DNA of 64,000 nt from Hevea brasiliensis (Eukaryota > Streptophyta > Magnoliopsida > Malpighiales > Euphorbiaceae). Positions 24,401-34,790 of the stretch are shown piece by piece. Position numbers and translations under genes: made by a program. The notes beneath the pieces are model-generated. The model was not told the DNA's origin, ran no database searches, and saw only the letters and a program-made list of their open reading frames with translations. The number at the start of each line of letters is the position of its first letter. Within the stretch, counting starts at the first letter, position 1. Where the stretch lies: NCBI RefSeq assembly GCF_030052815.1, contig NC_079504.1:86492249-86556248 (forward strand), read 5' to 3'.

Positions 24401-25924
24401 AGACCAGAAATGGGCCTCCACCTTATTAATTTCTACATATAAATTCATTAAATCAAAGCATGCTTATTCATTTTTCCTCTAAAATTTCTAGCTCATGCAA
24501 TATACATGTTACTAGAATGAATAGTGCACTCAGTGCACAATCAGCATGCAGAAACAGGGTGCAAAAATAATCATCATAATTTATAGAAACAAGATTTCAA
24601 GACCATATTTTCCAGAAATCAACCTTCATATGTTTTATTCAATCTCCAATTGGAATCACATCAAAATCAGATCGGAAATTGCAGAACTAATTAAAAAGGT
24701 GCAACCTGTCCAGAATCCAGTACATGCAGGATAACAGTAAGGAAATGCAAAAATATCAACCGGCAGCTACCACAATTAGCTCTTGGCCATAACTACAAGG
24801 TTTTAGAGCATTCAATAAGCATTTCAAGGACTAAAGAATCACATCATTTCGAGTTTTTTGGCTCTAGTTATGATTTATTGAAGGTGGCTGTCCTGTTGCA
24901 GGAAATCAGCAGAACAGAGTCCACATCTGAGCAATAAAATGTTTTGTCCTCAAACCCTAACCTAACATTAGAATCAGGTCTGCCATAAAACTACAAAGTT
25001 TTAGAACATTCCTTAAGGTTTCTTTTGACATAAAAATCACCCTGATCTGAGATCCCTAACTCCAGTTATGAATTTTTAAAATTTACTGTTCACGCATATA
25101 CTGTACAGATTCCAGATTTTCACTCATCTATAATTTCCTATGGCACCTAGTTGTAGGATTTACTAATTTCTTTCATAAAACACAGAAATAACTATAAGTT
25201 AAAGCACTAACCTTTGTGTGTGTCAACCCAAGCTTGAAGAAAATCTTTCTCTCCTTTTCTTTTGCTGCCTTAGGCTTGTTCTAGTTGCAAGGAGCAATTT
25301 TTGTGAAATCAACAAGTGATTTTATGGTGTGTTTACAAGGAACTTTTAGAGAGAAGTAAAAGCATCCATGGAGAATAGAGAGGGAGAGAGTTTCGGCTGG
25401 TTGAAGATGAAGGGCAGAAGATTGTTGTTTTTCATTTTAACTCATTTTATCCCTTTTTAATTAGTTTATAAGGTGTGTGTTACAATATGATTGGTGGAGG
25501 ACTTTTAATGACACAATAATGATGCCATAATTTATATTTTATTTCATTTTCTTTTCTACTCATTTTCAATTAAATTTTTAACAATATTTATTCGCATTTT
25601 AGATCATAATAATTATTTACTTAATTGGACAAGTCGGTAAAAAATCACCTCTGAAGGTGAAATGACCAAAATGCCCTGGGTCTAGGGCTCCTAGTTGCGA
25701 GAACCGCAACTTCTCACTGGGTTACCCATCACTAGGGCACCGGCTCATTTAACTTGGTTGTATTTTATTTCTAAAATTTTTCCTAAATTTTTCTGATTAA
25801 TATTTGAGTTATTTATGACTCCTCACTCTAGTATAATTTTTTTTCCAGACGTTCTAGCTGTCCGAACCGACATCGGTCATCGAAACAGTAGAATGTATGG
25901 AATTGCTACAGTGAGGGTGTTACA
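21427..25924 (-). repeat. Minus-strand chromovirus LTR, probably solo (about 4.5 kb)
   Basis: On the minus strand it starts TGTAACACCC at 25924 and contains the family dyad near 24118-24156, the CTAAGC/GCTTAG hairpin (22201-22218), and a donor-like AAG|GTTAGTGC at 25211. Its tail near 21437-21480 matches 45417-45460 (AGTGTAGCCGAGCAAG, GTGCCGGAGCACC). It is longer than the other LTRs and forms a separate subfamily. No coding region is supported: short ORFs here have no family match. Confidence 0.75.
22832..22926. repeat. 20-bp tandem repeat inside the minus-strand LTR
   Basis: About 4.5 units of AAGCCATGAATACAGGCATA and close variants. Other LTR copies have only one AAAAGCCAT-like unit at this place, so the array expanded locally. 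Confidence 0.85.
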
Positions 25925-25929
25925 CCACA
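25925..25929. repeat. Target-site duplication of composite insertion, right copy
   Basis: CCACA, identical to 21077-21081. Confidence 0.85.
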
Positions 25930-27140
25930 TCTCAGAGGGCAGTTGAGGAGGAAGTGGAGAGTCATGCTCCACCTGTAGTAGCTGAGACTGGGGGTAGGGG
26001 AGAGCCAGCTCCGCCAGCTCCAGCAGAGCTTGCTCAGCCTCTATAGGCCATGTTCCAGCAAATGGCCAAATTCTTCAAACAAATTGCTAGGGTAATGCAG
26101 CCACCACCACCACCTCCGCAACAGAAATCACACCTGGAAAGACTGAGAAAATTTGGAGCAGTGGATTTCTTTGGCAAGAGAGAAGTTGATTCTATTGTAG
26201 CCGAAAATTGGTTGAACAGAACATGAAGGGTTTTAAAAAAACTCCACTACACTCCAGAGCAAAACCTAGAAGCTGCTATATCTCTGTTGCAAGATGATGC
26301 ATATGAATGGTGGGATACAGTGTCTAGTGAAGTACAGCCAGAAGTAATAACTTGGGACTTCTTCCTCTCAGAATTCAAGAAGAAATATGGGGTAATGTAT
26401 ACCTGGAAGAGAAAAGAAGAGAGTTCATTAATTTGAGGCAGAGACAAATGTGATGGCAGTATGAAAAGGAATCACGATCGAGTCGTTATGGAAGGGAGAT
26501 AGTCCCTAATGAAGCCGAGAGGTGTAAAAGATTTGAAGAGGGATTAAATGACAGCATAAAAATCATGATTACTGCCTTGGGAATCACGAACTTCACCAAG
26601 TTAGTGGAAGCTACAATAAAAGTTAAAAAGGTTAGAATAAGTGAGCAGACCAGAAGAGAGAGATAGTAGAAGAGGGGCCCGGGTCAGTCTAGCTCATCTC
26701 CTGCACCAGGAAAAAGGTTCAAAGGTCCACCTGCACAGAGTTCAGGTCCACCTCAAGGTCAGGGTCAGTCTCAGGGGCCCAGCCACAGTTCACCCCTAGG
26801 AGAGGTCAGTCCACACCATCTGCGGGCAGCTCTCCAGGGACGGGGTTCAAGGGACCAGCCCCAGCAACTTCTGCATGTCCACATTGCCTGAAGTAGCATA
26901 AGGGGGAGTGTTGGAGAGTGACTGTTGCCTATTTAAGGTGTGGGTCGACAGTGCATTAGCAGAGGAACTGTCCACATAGAACTACTATAGCTGCTCCAAC
27001 ACAAGCAGACAAACCTGCTCCTGCACCACAAAGGGGTAGGAAATTTGGCAAATATGAGGCAGTGGGACCATCACAGAGGCCTGCATCTGAGCCAGCAGAG
27101 AGGCTTGAGGGCAGACCACCTACCAGAGCCTATGCCATGA
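25930..27140 (+). pseudogene. Gag of element V, main part
   Basis: Continues the gag started at 21070. Visible parts are SQRAVEEEVESHAPP, a short proline run (26098-26120), the capsid core (NLEAAISLLQDDAYEWWDTV near 26260), and a region parallel to KRFEEG near 26530. The zinc-knuckle region near 26940-26980 is degraded. There are several stops and frame changes (for example near 26040, 26225, 26440-26470). It is clearly homologous to the gag of VII but far more decayed. Confidence 0.75.
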
Positions 27141-27681
27141 GAGCTCAGGAGGAGCAAGATACCCCGAACGTCATCAGGGGTACGTTCTCCCTCTATAATA
27201 CATTTGTGCATGCGTTGGTGGATCTAGGATCCACTCAATCACATTAACCTACCCGTAGAAAGGGGGATACTAGTAGGGGAGAGTGACCAAGACATACTAG
27301 TCACTAATCCATTAGGCCACAGTGCAGTGGTGAACAAAGTGTACAAGGGTTGCTCGTTAAGGATTCAGGGGTATGAATTCTTGGCAGACCTGATTGAGTT
27401 ACCTTTCCATGAGTTTGACGTGATTTTGGGAATGGGCTGGTTGTCATGTTATTAGGCAATGGTTGATTGTAAACTGAAGAGGATTTCTTTGAAAACTCCT
27501 AAGGGTAATGAGATCACAGTTGTGGGGGAAAGGACAGATTTCTTATCCAATGTCATCTCAGCTACAGTTGTAAGAAAACTGATGAGAAAATGCTTTGAAG
27601 CCTACCTAGCACATGTGGTGGATACTAGGTAGGCTAAGCCAGATCTGTGTGACATACCCATAGTAAAAGACTTCCCAGATG
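27141..27681 (+). pseudogene. Protease and start of RT linker (element V)
   Basis: The protease loop reads HALVDLGSTQSH and then stops (27247), where VII reads DPGSTHSYI. Downstream, [21 protein letters not shown] and SLKTPKGNEITVV match VII, with stops near 27460 and 27630. Reading halts at the GATG|TGTTCC site, where element VII is inserted, and resumes at 38747. Confidence 0.75.
27677..27681. repeat. Target-site duplication of VII, left copy
   Basis: AGATG before TGTAACACCC; identical AGATG at 38742-38746. Confidence 0.9.
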
Positions 27682-28223
27682 TGTAACACCCTCCCGGTAA
27701 CAACTCCGTACATTCTACTGTTTCGGTGACCGGTGTCGGTCTGGACAGCTAGAACATCCAGAAAAATATTTAAATTTAAGTGAGGGACCAAAATCAACTC
27801 AAATATTAATAAGAAAAATTTAGTAAAAATTTTAGAAATAAAATACAACCAAGTTAAGCAGTAGGTGCCTAGCGATGGGTAACCCAGAGGGAAGTTGCGG
27901 TTCTGGCAACTAGGAGCCCTAGACCCGGGGGAAAAATTATAAAATAATTATTGGGACTCCAGAGAAGGGTCATTGAGGTTCATATGGCATTAGAATGCCA
28001 AGAAAATATTTAGAAAAATTTTTCAATTGGTACAGACAATTTTGACCCGTTAAGCCAAACGGAGGGCATTTTGATCATTTCGCCTTCAGAGGTGATTTTT
28101 GGCTGACTTGTCCAGTTGAGTAAATAATTAATATGACATAAAATATGAATAAACATTACTAGAAATTAAATTGAAAATGAGTAGTGGAGGAAAGAAAAGA
28201 AATTGAGGAAAAGGGCCTATTTA

Positions 28224-28242
28224 TGACATCATGGTGATGTCA
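28224..28242 (+). promoter_or_regulatory. Inverted bZIP-like pair TGACATCA/TGATGTCA in LTR promoter region
   Basis: Two octamers in inverted orientation separated by 3 bp, with ACCAAT about 15 bp downstream. The same module is at 36183-36201. TGACATCA is one base from the TGACGTCA core bound by plant TGA-type bZIP factors; binding is inferred. Confidence 0.4.
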
Positions 28243-28540
28243 TTTAAAAGCCATAACCAATCAAAATTAAACAACCCTTTAATTAATCAATAAAAGAGAC
28301 AAACCAAGACAAAAGAATCAAAATTTCAGCTGCCTTCTTCTTCTCCAATTCCAGCTGAAATTTATGCTTGCCCTAAACCTCCATTAGACCTCACTTCCAA
28401 TGCTTAATTTCTCCCTTGTTACACCACTAAACCCTAACTTCTTTCATTAAAACTTGACCATATCTCTTGGGGAAGCTTTTGGCAGCCAAGAAGAGGAAAG
28501 AAAGTGAAGTTTTGAGTTGGGAAAATTCTGCCACTTAAAG

Positions 28541-30555
28541 GTTGGTGCATATTTGTATATAAACCTCTTTTAATCCATGAAGGTGACTTGAAATAAGTGA
28601 GATTTTGTAACTTAAATGAATAGAATTTGAGTATATGCACCCCATGGATTTCGGCTGCCCTAGGGAAGGAATAGAATTGGGTGTTTTTGATTGACTTGGA
28701 ATGAACTACAAATCAAGTTTAAAGTATTTAAACATAAGGATATTAATTTAGTTAGTTAAATAGGGTAGTTTGTACAAAACTATGAATTTGAGCTAGGGTT
28801 TAGGAGAGAAAACTTGACTTGGCTTATGTAATTGTTAAAGAACACTATAATGGTCAATTAGTGACCATTTTAGGTAAGTTGACCACAATTTGGACTGAAA
28901 TAATGCATGGCAAAGTGAATGTGTAGGCTGCCTAAAGACAGCAGCAAGGTGACTGAAATTTCAGTCCACTTGCACAGCCATATCTTTGGCTGTGTTGGTC
29001 CAATTGGTGTTTGCCCAATTGGACATGAAACTAGGCTTATAATGGCACATTTTTGCTGAAGAAACCATGCCCAAAAGACCAAAGCAAGAGGACCAAAACT
29101 TGGCCCCAATCCGGATACCCTGCAACAGCACCTGCAGAAATGACCAAATGAATAGTAACTGTTCATTTGGCCATAACTCATTGTAGATGTGGTCAATTGA
29201 CCAGAAATTTTTACAAAAACAAGTTAAGATATAGACAAACAACTTTCATGAAGGAACCTATCCCAAATTATGGCCAGAACCCATCCAACCAAGTGATTCC
29301 AGTTACTGTTCATGTTACTGTAGATATGGTCAATTCTGCAGATTGGCAATCCGGCCAGCCGTGGTTTTTGGACTATATCTAGAGCTACAAAACTCCAAAT
29401 GGAGTGATTCAAAAAAGGAAATTCAACTAGACAAAATAAGGAACAACTTTCATGTTTACCATTTCCTCAAATTCCCACTGCAACAGTGCTCAATAAAACA
29501 GAAAAGTCAGGCTTCAAAATCTGAAAATTTTGCTTCCCTTCGTTTAAACTTTGAAATGGTATAAATGCTTAATGCCAACAAGTTTTGAATGCCAAATGTG
29601 GTATGTTGGGAGTGCCAAAGTCAATGTATATATTTTCTATCCAAAAGTCAACATTTTTGTTGACCAATGAGGTGAATAGTGACACCAAAAAAATTGAAAT
29701 TCATATATTGAAGAATTTAAAAGTTTCAAATGCCCTAGTATACCTAACAAGATTAGTTTGGATAGTTTGGCATGCCAATAGGGTTCGATTAGCGATCGCA
29801 CATGGCAATTTGGCGTTACGTGATTTTATGGCTTTTAGCCATTCCGACCTTGTATTGAGATTTGGCCTTGTGCACGATGTATTCTGACATTGTTAGTCGT
29901 TACATTTGCCTGCCGGAGATGCATATGTGACCGGTGGTGTGACGGCCCGAGGTACTAGATACCCAATGCCAGTTTGCCCATTATCCAGTCCAGTCGTCTA
30001 GTGTAGGTTACTTGGGGCAACTAAATGAATAAAAGTGGACAAAGTAAATGATATACAAATACCAAAGAAATATAACATGTACATTCACTACATATTTATT
30101 TTCTTGCTATTTCCTTTATTTTATTATTGCACCACTAAGCATTATTGCTTAGCGCGTTGCTTTTGCCACGCGTAGGTTCTGGGATACAGATCGTGAGCCC
30201 AGTAGACCGCAAACTGGGTGAGTCCATCCTGTAGTTCTGCACAGTGTCCGTGTCACCTCAACTTCTGCAGTGCATTGGTAGGACACTAGGTGTCATTTTG
30301 ATATTTTGTAGCTAATTTTTATTTCCTCATATGTATTTGAACTTATGTAATGTATTTTAATGTTCATGTAAATAATGAAAGTTATGGTTATGAATGCAAA
30401 ATTTGAGCATTTATTTATTGTTGTATATGAGTATTATGAGAAATGGATGTTTGAGAAATGAAAAGGTTGTTGAGAACCGAAATTGAAAATTGTTGAGATT
30501 TTGGATATTGGAGTTTGAGATGATTGAATACAAATATTGGAAGTGTTTTTCACAG
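28541..30555 (+). other. Predicted LTR intron (element VII, 5' LTR)
   Basis: It starts at AAAG|GTTGGTGC and ends TTTTTCACAG|GTTCCG, 2015 nt. The 3' LTR has the better donor AAAG|GTTAGT (36499) and ends at 38512. Predicted from conservation; no transcript evidence. Confidence 0.4.
30135..30172 (+). other. Conserved double stem-loop in LTR (element VII)
   Basis: CTAAGC/GCTTAG (30135-30152) followed directly by CGCGTtGC/GCcACGCG (30153-30172). It lies inside the predicted LTR intron. Confidence 0.55.
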
Positions 30556-30789
30556 GTTCCGAAGAACTGTTTTCTCCATTTTTAGCCGGTACTCTGCCGG
30601 ATTTTCTTTAAAATTTTCGGAACCTCAAATAAATTATAATTTCAATAAATGACTTAAATGAACTATATTTCATAAACTATATTCAAAACTATGACAAAAA
30701 TTAATTAAGGAAAAATAGAGTGTGCCAGTACACCGTGTGACATATCTTACCCGGATATACTGTAGACGGGTAAGGGGTGTCACATTTAG

Positions 30790-30801
30790 TGGTATCAGAG
30801 C
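30790..30801 (+). promoter_or_regulatory. Primer-binding site, initiator tRNA-Met (element VII)
   Basis: TGGTATCAGAGC, five bases after the LTR. Confidence 0.95.
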
Positions 30802-30906
30802 ACGGTTTAGGCGTTTCTGGGCCTAGATTGAGTCCATACCATGCATTGCATTTGTAAGAGTTGAGGTGACACTAACGCAGATCTGTTTGTCTTTGTTAAA
30901 TAGGAT

Positions 30907-32212
30907 ATGGACCCTTCATCTCAGAGGGCAGTCGAGGAGGAAGTGGAGAGTCATGCTCCACCTGCAGCAGCTGAGACTGGGGGCATGCGGGAATCTGCTC
31001 CACCAGCTCAAACAGAGTCTGCTCAGCCTCCACAGGCCATGTTCCAGCAAATGGCCGATTTCTTCAGACAAATGGCCGGGGTAATGCCAGCACCACCACC
31101 ACCACCACCACCACCACCACCAGCTCCACAACAGAAATCACACCTGAAAAGGCTAAGAAAGTTTGGAGCAGTGGACTTCTATGGCAAGAGAGAAGATGAC
31201 TCATTGCGGTAGAAAATTGGTTGAGCAGGCAGGCGAGTTCTAAAACAACTCCACGCACTCTAGAGCAAAACTTGGAAGGCTGTGTATCTCTGTTGCAAGA
31301 TGATGCATATGAGTGGTGGGACACGGTATCCGATGAAGTGCAGCGGAAGTCAGAACTTGGGACTTCTTTCTCTCGAATTCAAGAAGAAATATGTGGCATC
31401 AGATACCGAAGAGAAGAAGAAAGTTTATTAACCTGAGGCAGAGACAGCTGTCAGTGGCCGAATATGAGAAGGAATTTGTTCGATTAAGCCGCTATGGAAG
31501 GGAGATAGTCCCTAATGAAGCTGAAAGATGTAAGAGATTTGAAGAGGGACTAAACGACAACATCAAGATCCAGCTCACTGCCTTGGGAATCACAGAATTT
31601 ACCAAATTAGTGGAAGCTGCAATAAATGTTGAAAAAGTAAGAATCAGTGAGCAGACTAGAAGGGAAAGACAGCAGAAGAGGGGCCCAAGTCAGTCTAGTT
31701 CAGCTCCTGCATTTGGGAAGAAGTTCAAGGGTCTACCTGCACAGAGTTCAGGTCAGCCACAAGGTCAGGGTCAATCTCAGGGGCCCAGGCCACAGTATAC
31801 CCCTAGGAGAGGACAGTCCACATCATCAGTGGGCAGCTCTCCAGGGATGGGGTTCAGGGGACCAGCCCCAGCATCTTCTGCATGTCCACACTGCCTGAAG
31901 TGGCACAAGGGGGAGTGTTCGAGAGTGACTGGTGCCTGCTTAAGGTGTGGGTCAATAGAGCATCAGTTGAAGAACTGTCCACGCAGAACTACTACAGTTG
32001 CTCCAACACAAGCAGACAGACCTGCTCCTGCACCACAGAGAGGTAGAAAATCTGGCAAATCTGACGCCGTGGGACCATCACAGAGGCCTGCATCTGAGCC
32101 AGCAGAGAGGCCAGATAACAGACCACCTGCCAGAAATTATGCCTTGAGAGCTTAGGAGGAGCAAGATGCCCCGGATGTCATCAGGGGTACGTTCTCCCTC
32201 TACAATACTCCT
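30907..32212 (+). pseudogene. Gag of element VII
   Basis: Gag starts at the ATG at 30907, four bases after a TTGTTAAATAG acceptor-like motif. Parts in order are MDPSSQRAVEEEVESHAPP, a Gln-rich stretch, a run of about ten prolines encoded by CCA repeats (about 31090-31122), the capsid core (LQDDAYEWWDTV; INLRQRQLSVAEYEKEF; RCKRFEEGLNDNIKIQ), a Gly/Gln/Ser-rich linker and a complete CCHC knuckle (CLRCGSIEHQLKNC). A scrambled patch at 31195-31260 and another near 31345-31440 change frame, and a TAG at 32153 replaces a Gln codon. Gag packages the element RNA in cytoplasmic particles; this copy cannot make it intact. Confidence 0.85.
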
Positions 32213-33910
32213 GTGCATGCATTGGTGGATCCAGGATCCACTCATTCATACATCTGCATCAACCTACCCGTAGAAAGGGGGATACTAGTAGGGGAAAGTG
32301 ACCAAGACATTCTGGTCACTAATCCATTGGGTCACAGTGTGGTAGTGAATAAAGTGTACAAGGGTTACCCTTTAAGGATTCAGGGGTATGAATTCTTGGC
32401 AGACTTGATTGAGTTGCTCTTCCATGAGTTTGACGTGATTTTGGGAATGGATTGGTTGTCACGTCATCAGGCAATGGTTGATTGCAAATTGAAGAGAATT
32501 TCTTTGAAAACTCCTGAGGGTAATGAAATTACAGTTGTGGGGGAAAGGGCAGATTTCTTGTCAAATGTCATCTCAGCCACAGTTGCAAGAAGAATGATGA
32601 GAAAAGGCTGTGAAGCCTACCGAGCACATGTGGTGGATACTAGGCAGGCTAAGCCAAACCTGAGTGACATACCCACAGTGAGAGACTTCCCAGAGGTATT
32701 TCCTGAAGAGTTGCCTGGTTTGCCACCAGAAAGGGAAGTTGAATTTGCTATTGAGACACTGCCGGGTACAGCACCCATTTCCATTTCTCCTTATAGGATG
32801 GCACCCACTGAATTGAGGGAGTTGAAAACTCAGTTACAAGAGTTGCTTGATAAGGGGTTTATACGCCCCAGTGTGTCACCATGGGGAGCTCCAGTGCTGT
32901 TTGTGAAAAAGAAGGATGGGACTTTGAGGTTATGCATCGATTACCGGCAGTTGAATAAAGTGACTGTGAAGAATAAGTATCCGTTGCCTAGAATTGATGA
33001 TCTGTTTGATCAGTTGAAGGGAGCAGGAGTATTTTCCAAGATTGATCTCAGATCAGGGTATCATCAGTTGAGGGTGAAGGATGTAGATGTGCCAAAGACT
33101 GCATTCAGGACCCGATATGGGCATTATGAGTTCCTAGTGATGCCCTTTGGCCTAACAAATGCACCAGCAGCATTCATGGACCTTATGAACCGTATCTTCC
33201 ATCCACACTTAGATCGGTTCGTAGTGGTCTTTATTGATGATATTCTGGTGTATTCCAAGACCAGGGAAGAACATGATGAGCATTTGAGGATTGTTCTGCA
33301 AACCCTGAGAGAAAAGAAGCTGTATGCTAAGTTGTCCAAGTGTGACTTTTGGTTGAATGAGATTGCATTCCTTGGACACATAGTGTCAGCTGATGGGATT
33401 AGGGTGGATCCCAAGAAAATAGAAGCAGTGATGGAATGGAAGCCTCCCAGGAATACAACTGAGGTCAGAAGCTTCTTGGGGCTAGCTGGGTATTACAGGA
33501 GATTTGTGAAGGGATTTTCCTTAATAGTGGCTCCAATAACCAAGTTGTTGCATAAGAATGTGAAATTTAGCTGGAACGACAAGTGCCAAGCCAGTTTTGA
33601 GAGGTTGAAGGCTATGTTGACAGAGGCACCAGTGTTAACACAGCCAGTGTCAGGAAGGGACTTTGTGGTCTACAGTGATGCCTCTCATAATGGGTTAGGG
33701 TGTGTATTAATGCAAGAGGGAAAGGTGATTGCCTATGCTTCCAGGCAGCTAAGGCCACATGAACAGAATTATCCTACCCATGATCTAGAGCTTGCAGCAA
33801 TTATCTTTGCACTGAAGATATGGAGGCATTACTTGTATGGTGAAAAGTGCTACATTTACACAGACCACAAAAGCCTGATATTTGCCAACTCAGAGGGAGC
33901 TCAACCTTAG
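32213..33910 (+). pseudogene. Protease, RT and most of RNase H (element VII)
   Basis: A 565-residue open stretch. The protease loop is [16 protein letters not shown], followed by [18 protein letters not shown] has [34 protein letters not shown] and an intact catalytic FIDD (about 33230-33241), then [16 protein letters not shown]. RNase H has [25 protein letters not shown] and YIYTDHKSL, so its three acidic residues are present. The frame is lost at about 33880 by a one-base change. Met 32213 is internal; the polyprotein would be read from gag. Of all RT copies here this is the best preserved. Confidence 0.9.
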
Positions 33911-34106
33911 ACAGAGGCGATGGATTGAGTTCCTGAAGGACTATGATTGTGTAATTGACTACCATCCTGGGAAGGCAAATGTAGTTGCTGATGCTTTGAG
34001 CAGAAAGTCCATCACAGCTTTGAGATCATTGAATGCCCATCTATCTTTGATTCGAGATGGAGCTATTTTGGCTGAGTTGCAAGTGAGGCCAAACCTGTTA
34101 CAGTAG
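33882..34106 (+). pseudogene. RNase H end and linker (element VII)
   Basis: Continues RNase H after the frameshift: [37 protein letters not shown] at 34104 replaces the second of two Gln codons seen intact in V ([10 protein letters not shown]). The linker then leads into integrase. Confidence 0.8.
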
Positions 34107-34790
34107 ATTTTAGATGGGCAGAAGGTAGATGAGAAGCTAATGGCTATTATGAGCAAAATCTCAGAGGGAAAAGCAACTGATTATGAGGTGAAAGCAGATG
34201 GGTGTCTGTGTTACAAAGGAAGACTGTGTGTACCAGATGATGGGGAATTGAAGGCCAGTATTCTAAAAGAGGCACACACCAGTGTATATGCTATGCACCC
34301 AGGAAGTACAAAGATGTATCATGATCTGAAGCTTCAGTATTGGTGGCCTGGTATGAAAAAGGACATAGCTGACTACGTGACTAAATGCTTGACGTGTCAG
34401 CAAGTCAAGGCAGAACATCAAGTTCCATCAGGGTTGCTGCAGCCTATACGCATACCTGAATGGAAATGGGATCGGGTCACCATGGATTTTGTAAGTGGTC
34501 TACCTCTCACCCAGAAGAAACATGATGCAGCATGGGTGATAGTGGATAGATTGACGAAGTTAGCACACTTTCTCGCCGATTAGACCGACTACTCACTGGA
34601 GAAGTTAGCAGAATTGTATATCAGTGAGATAGTTAGACTGCATGGAATTCCACTTTCCATCATATCTGATCGAGACCCAAGGTTTACATCGAGATTTTGG
34701 AAGAAGTTGCATGAATCCTTGGGTACACAACTCCACTTCAGCACAGCTTTCCATCCTCAGACGAATGGGCAATCAGAAAGAGTAATCCAG
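34107..34790 (+). pseudogene. Integrase N-terminal and catalytic core (element VII)
   Basis: The HHCC finger is [15 protein letters not shown]...[12 protein letters not shown]. The catalytic triad lies in [18 protein letters not shown] and GQSERVIQ. A frame change near 34575-34585 (ACTTTCTCGCCGATTAG, where V reads an open LLVRTDY) breaks the core. The segment ends exactly at GT of the intron-like insert. Integrase would insert the cDNA into nuclear DNA. Confidence 0.85.

Larger units (their letters stand above)
21082..25924. mobile_element. Composite insertion: TRIM-like unit joined to minus-strand LTR
   Basis: The 4843-bp insertion lies between perfect CCACA duplications in the gag start of V. 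It begins TGTAACACC (TRIM-like) and ends GTGTTACA (start of a chromovirus LTR on the minus strand). The usual LTR terminus (TGTGACACCCCTTAC-like) is missing at the join with the TRIM part. It is either a solo LTR whose end was replaced by a TRIM or two insertions sharing one border. Confidence 0.75.
27682..30784 (+). repeat. 5' LTR of element VII (3103 bp)
   Basis: TGTAACACCC...GGGTGTCACA. It carries the TGACATCA/TGATGTCA inverted pair (28224-28242), CCAAT just after it, a telo-box-like AAACCCTAA near 28429, the donor-like AAAG|GTTGGT (28541), the 13-bp dyad (29140-29174), the double hairpin (30135-30172) and the acceptor-like TTTTTCACAG (30555). No gene is seen in it. Confidence 0.95.

Noticed and set aside
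28870..29242. Overlapping minus-strand ORFs repeated at 36828-37154
   Set aside because: Repeated only because the LTRs are duplicates; stops and frame differ in V, so no protein is being conserved.
30790..30801. tRNA gene signal at the TGGTATCAGAGC and TGGCGCC sites
   Set aside because: Only the primer-complementary segments are present, at LTR borders; no tRNA fold around them.
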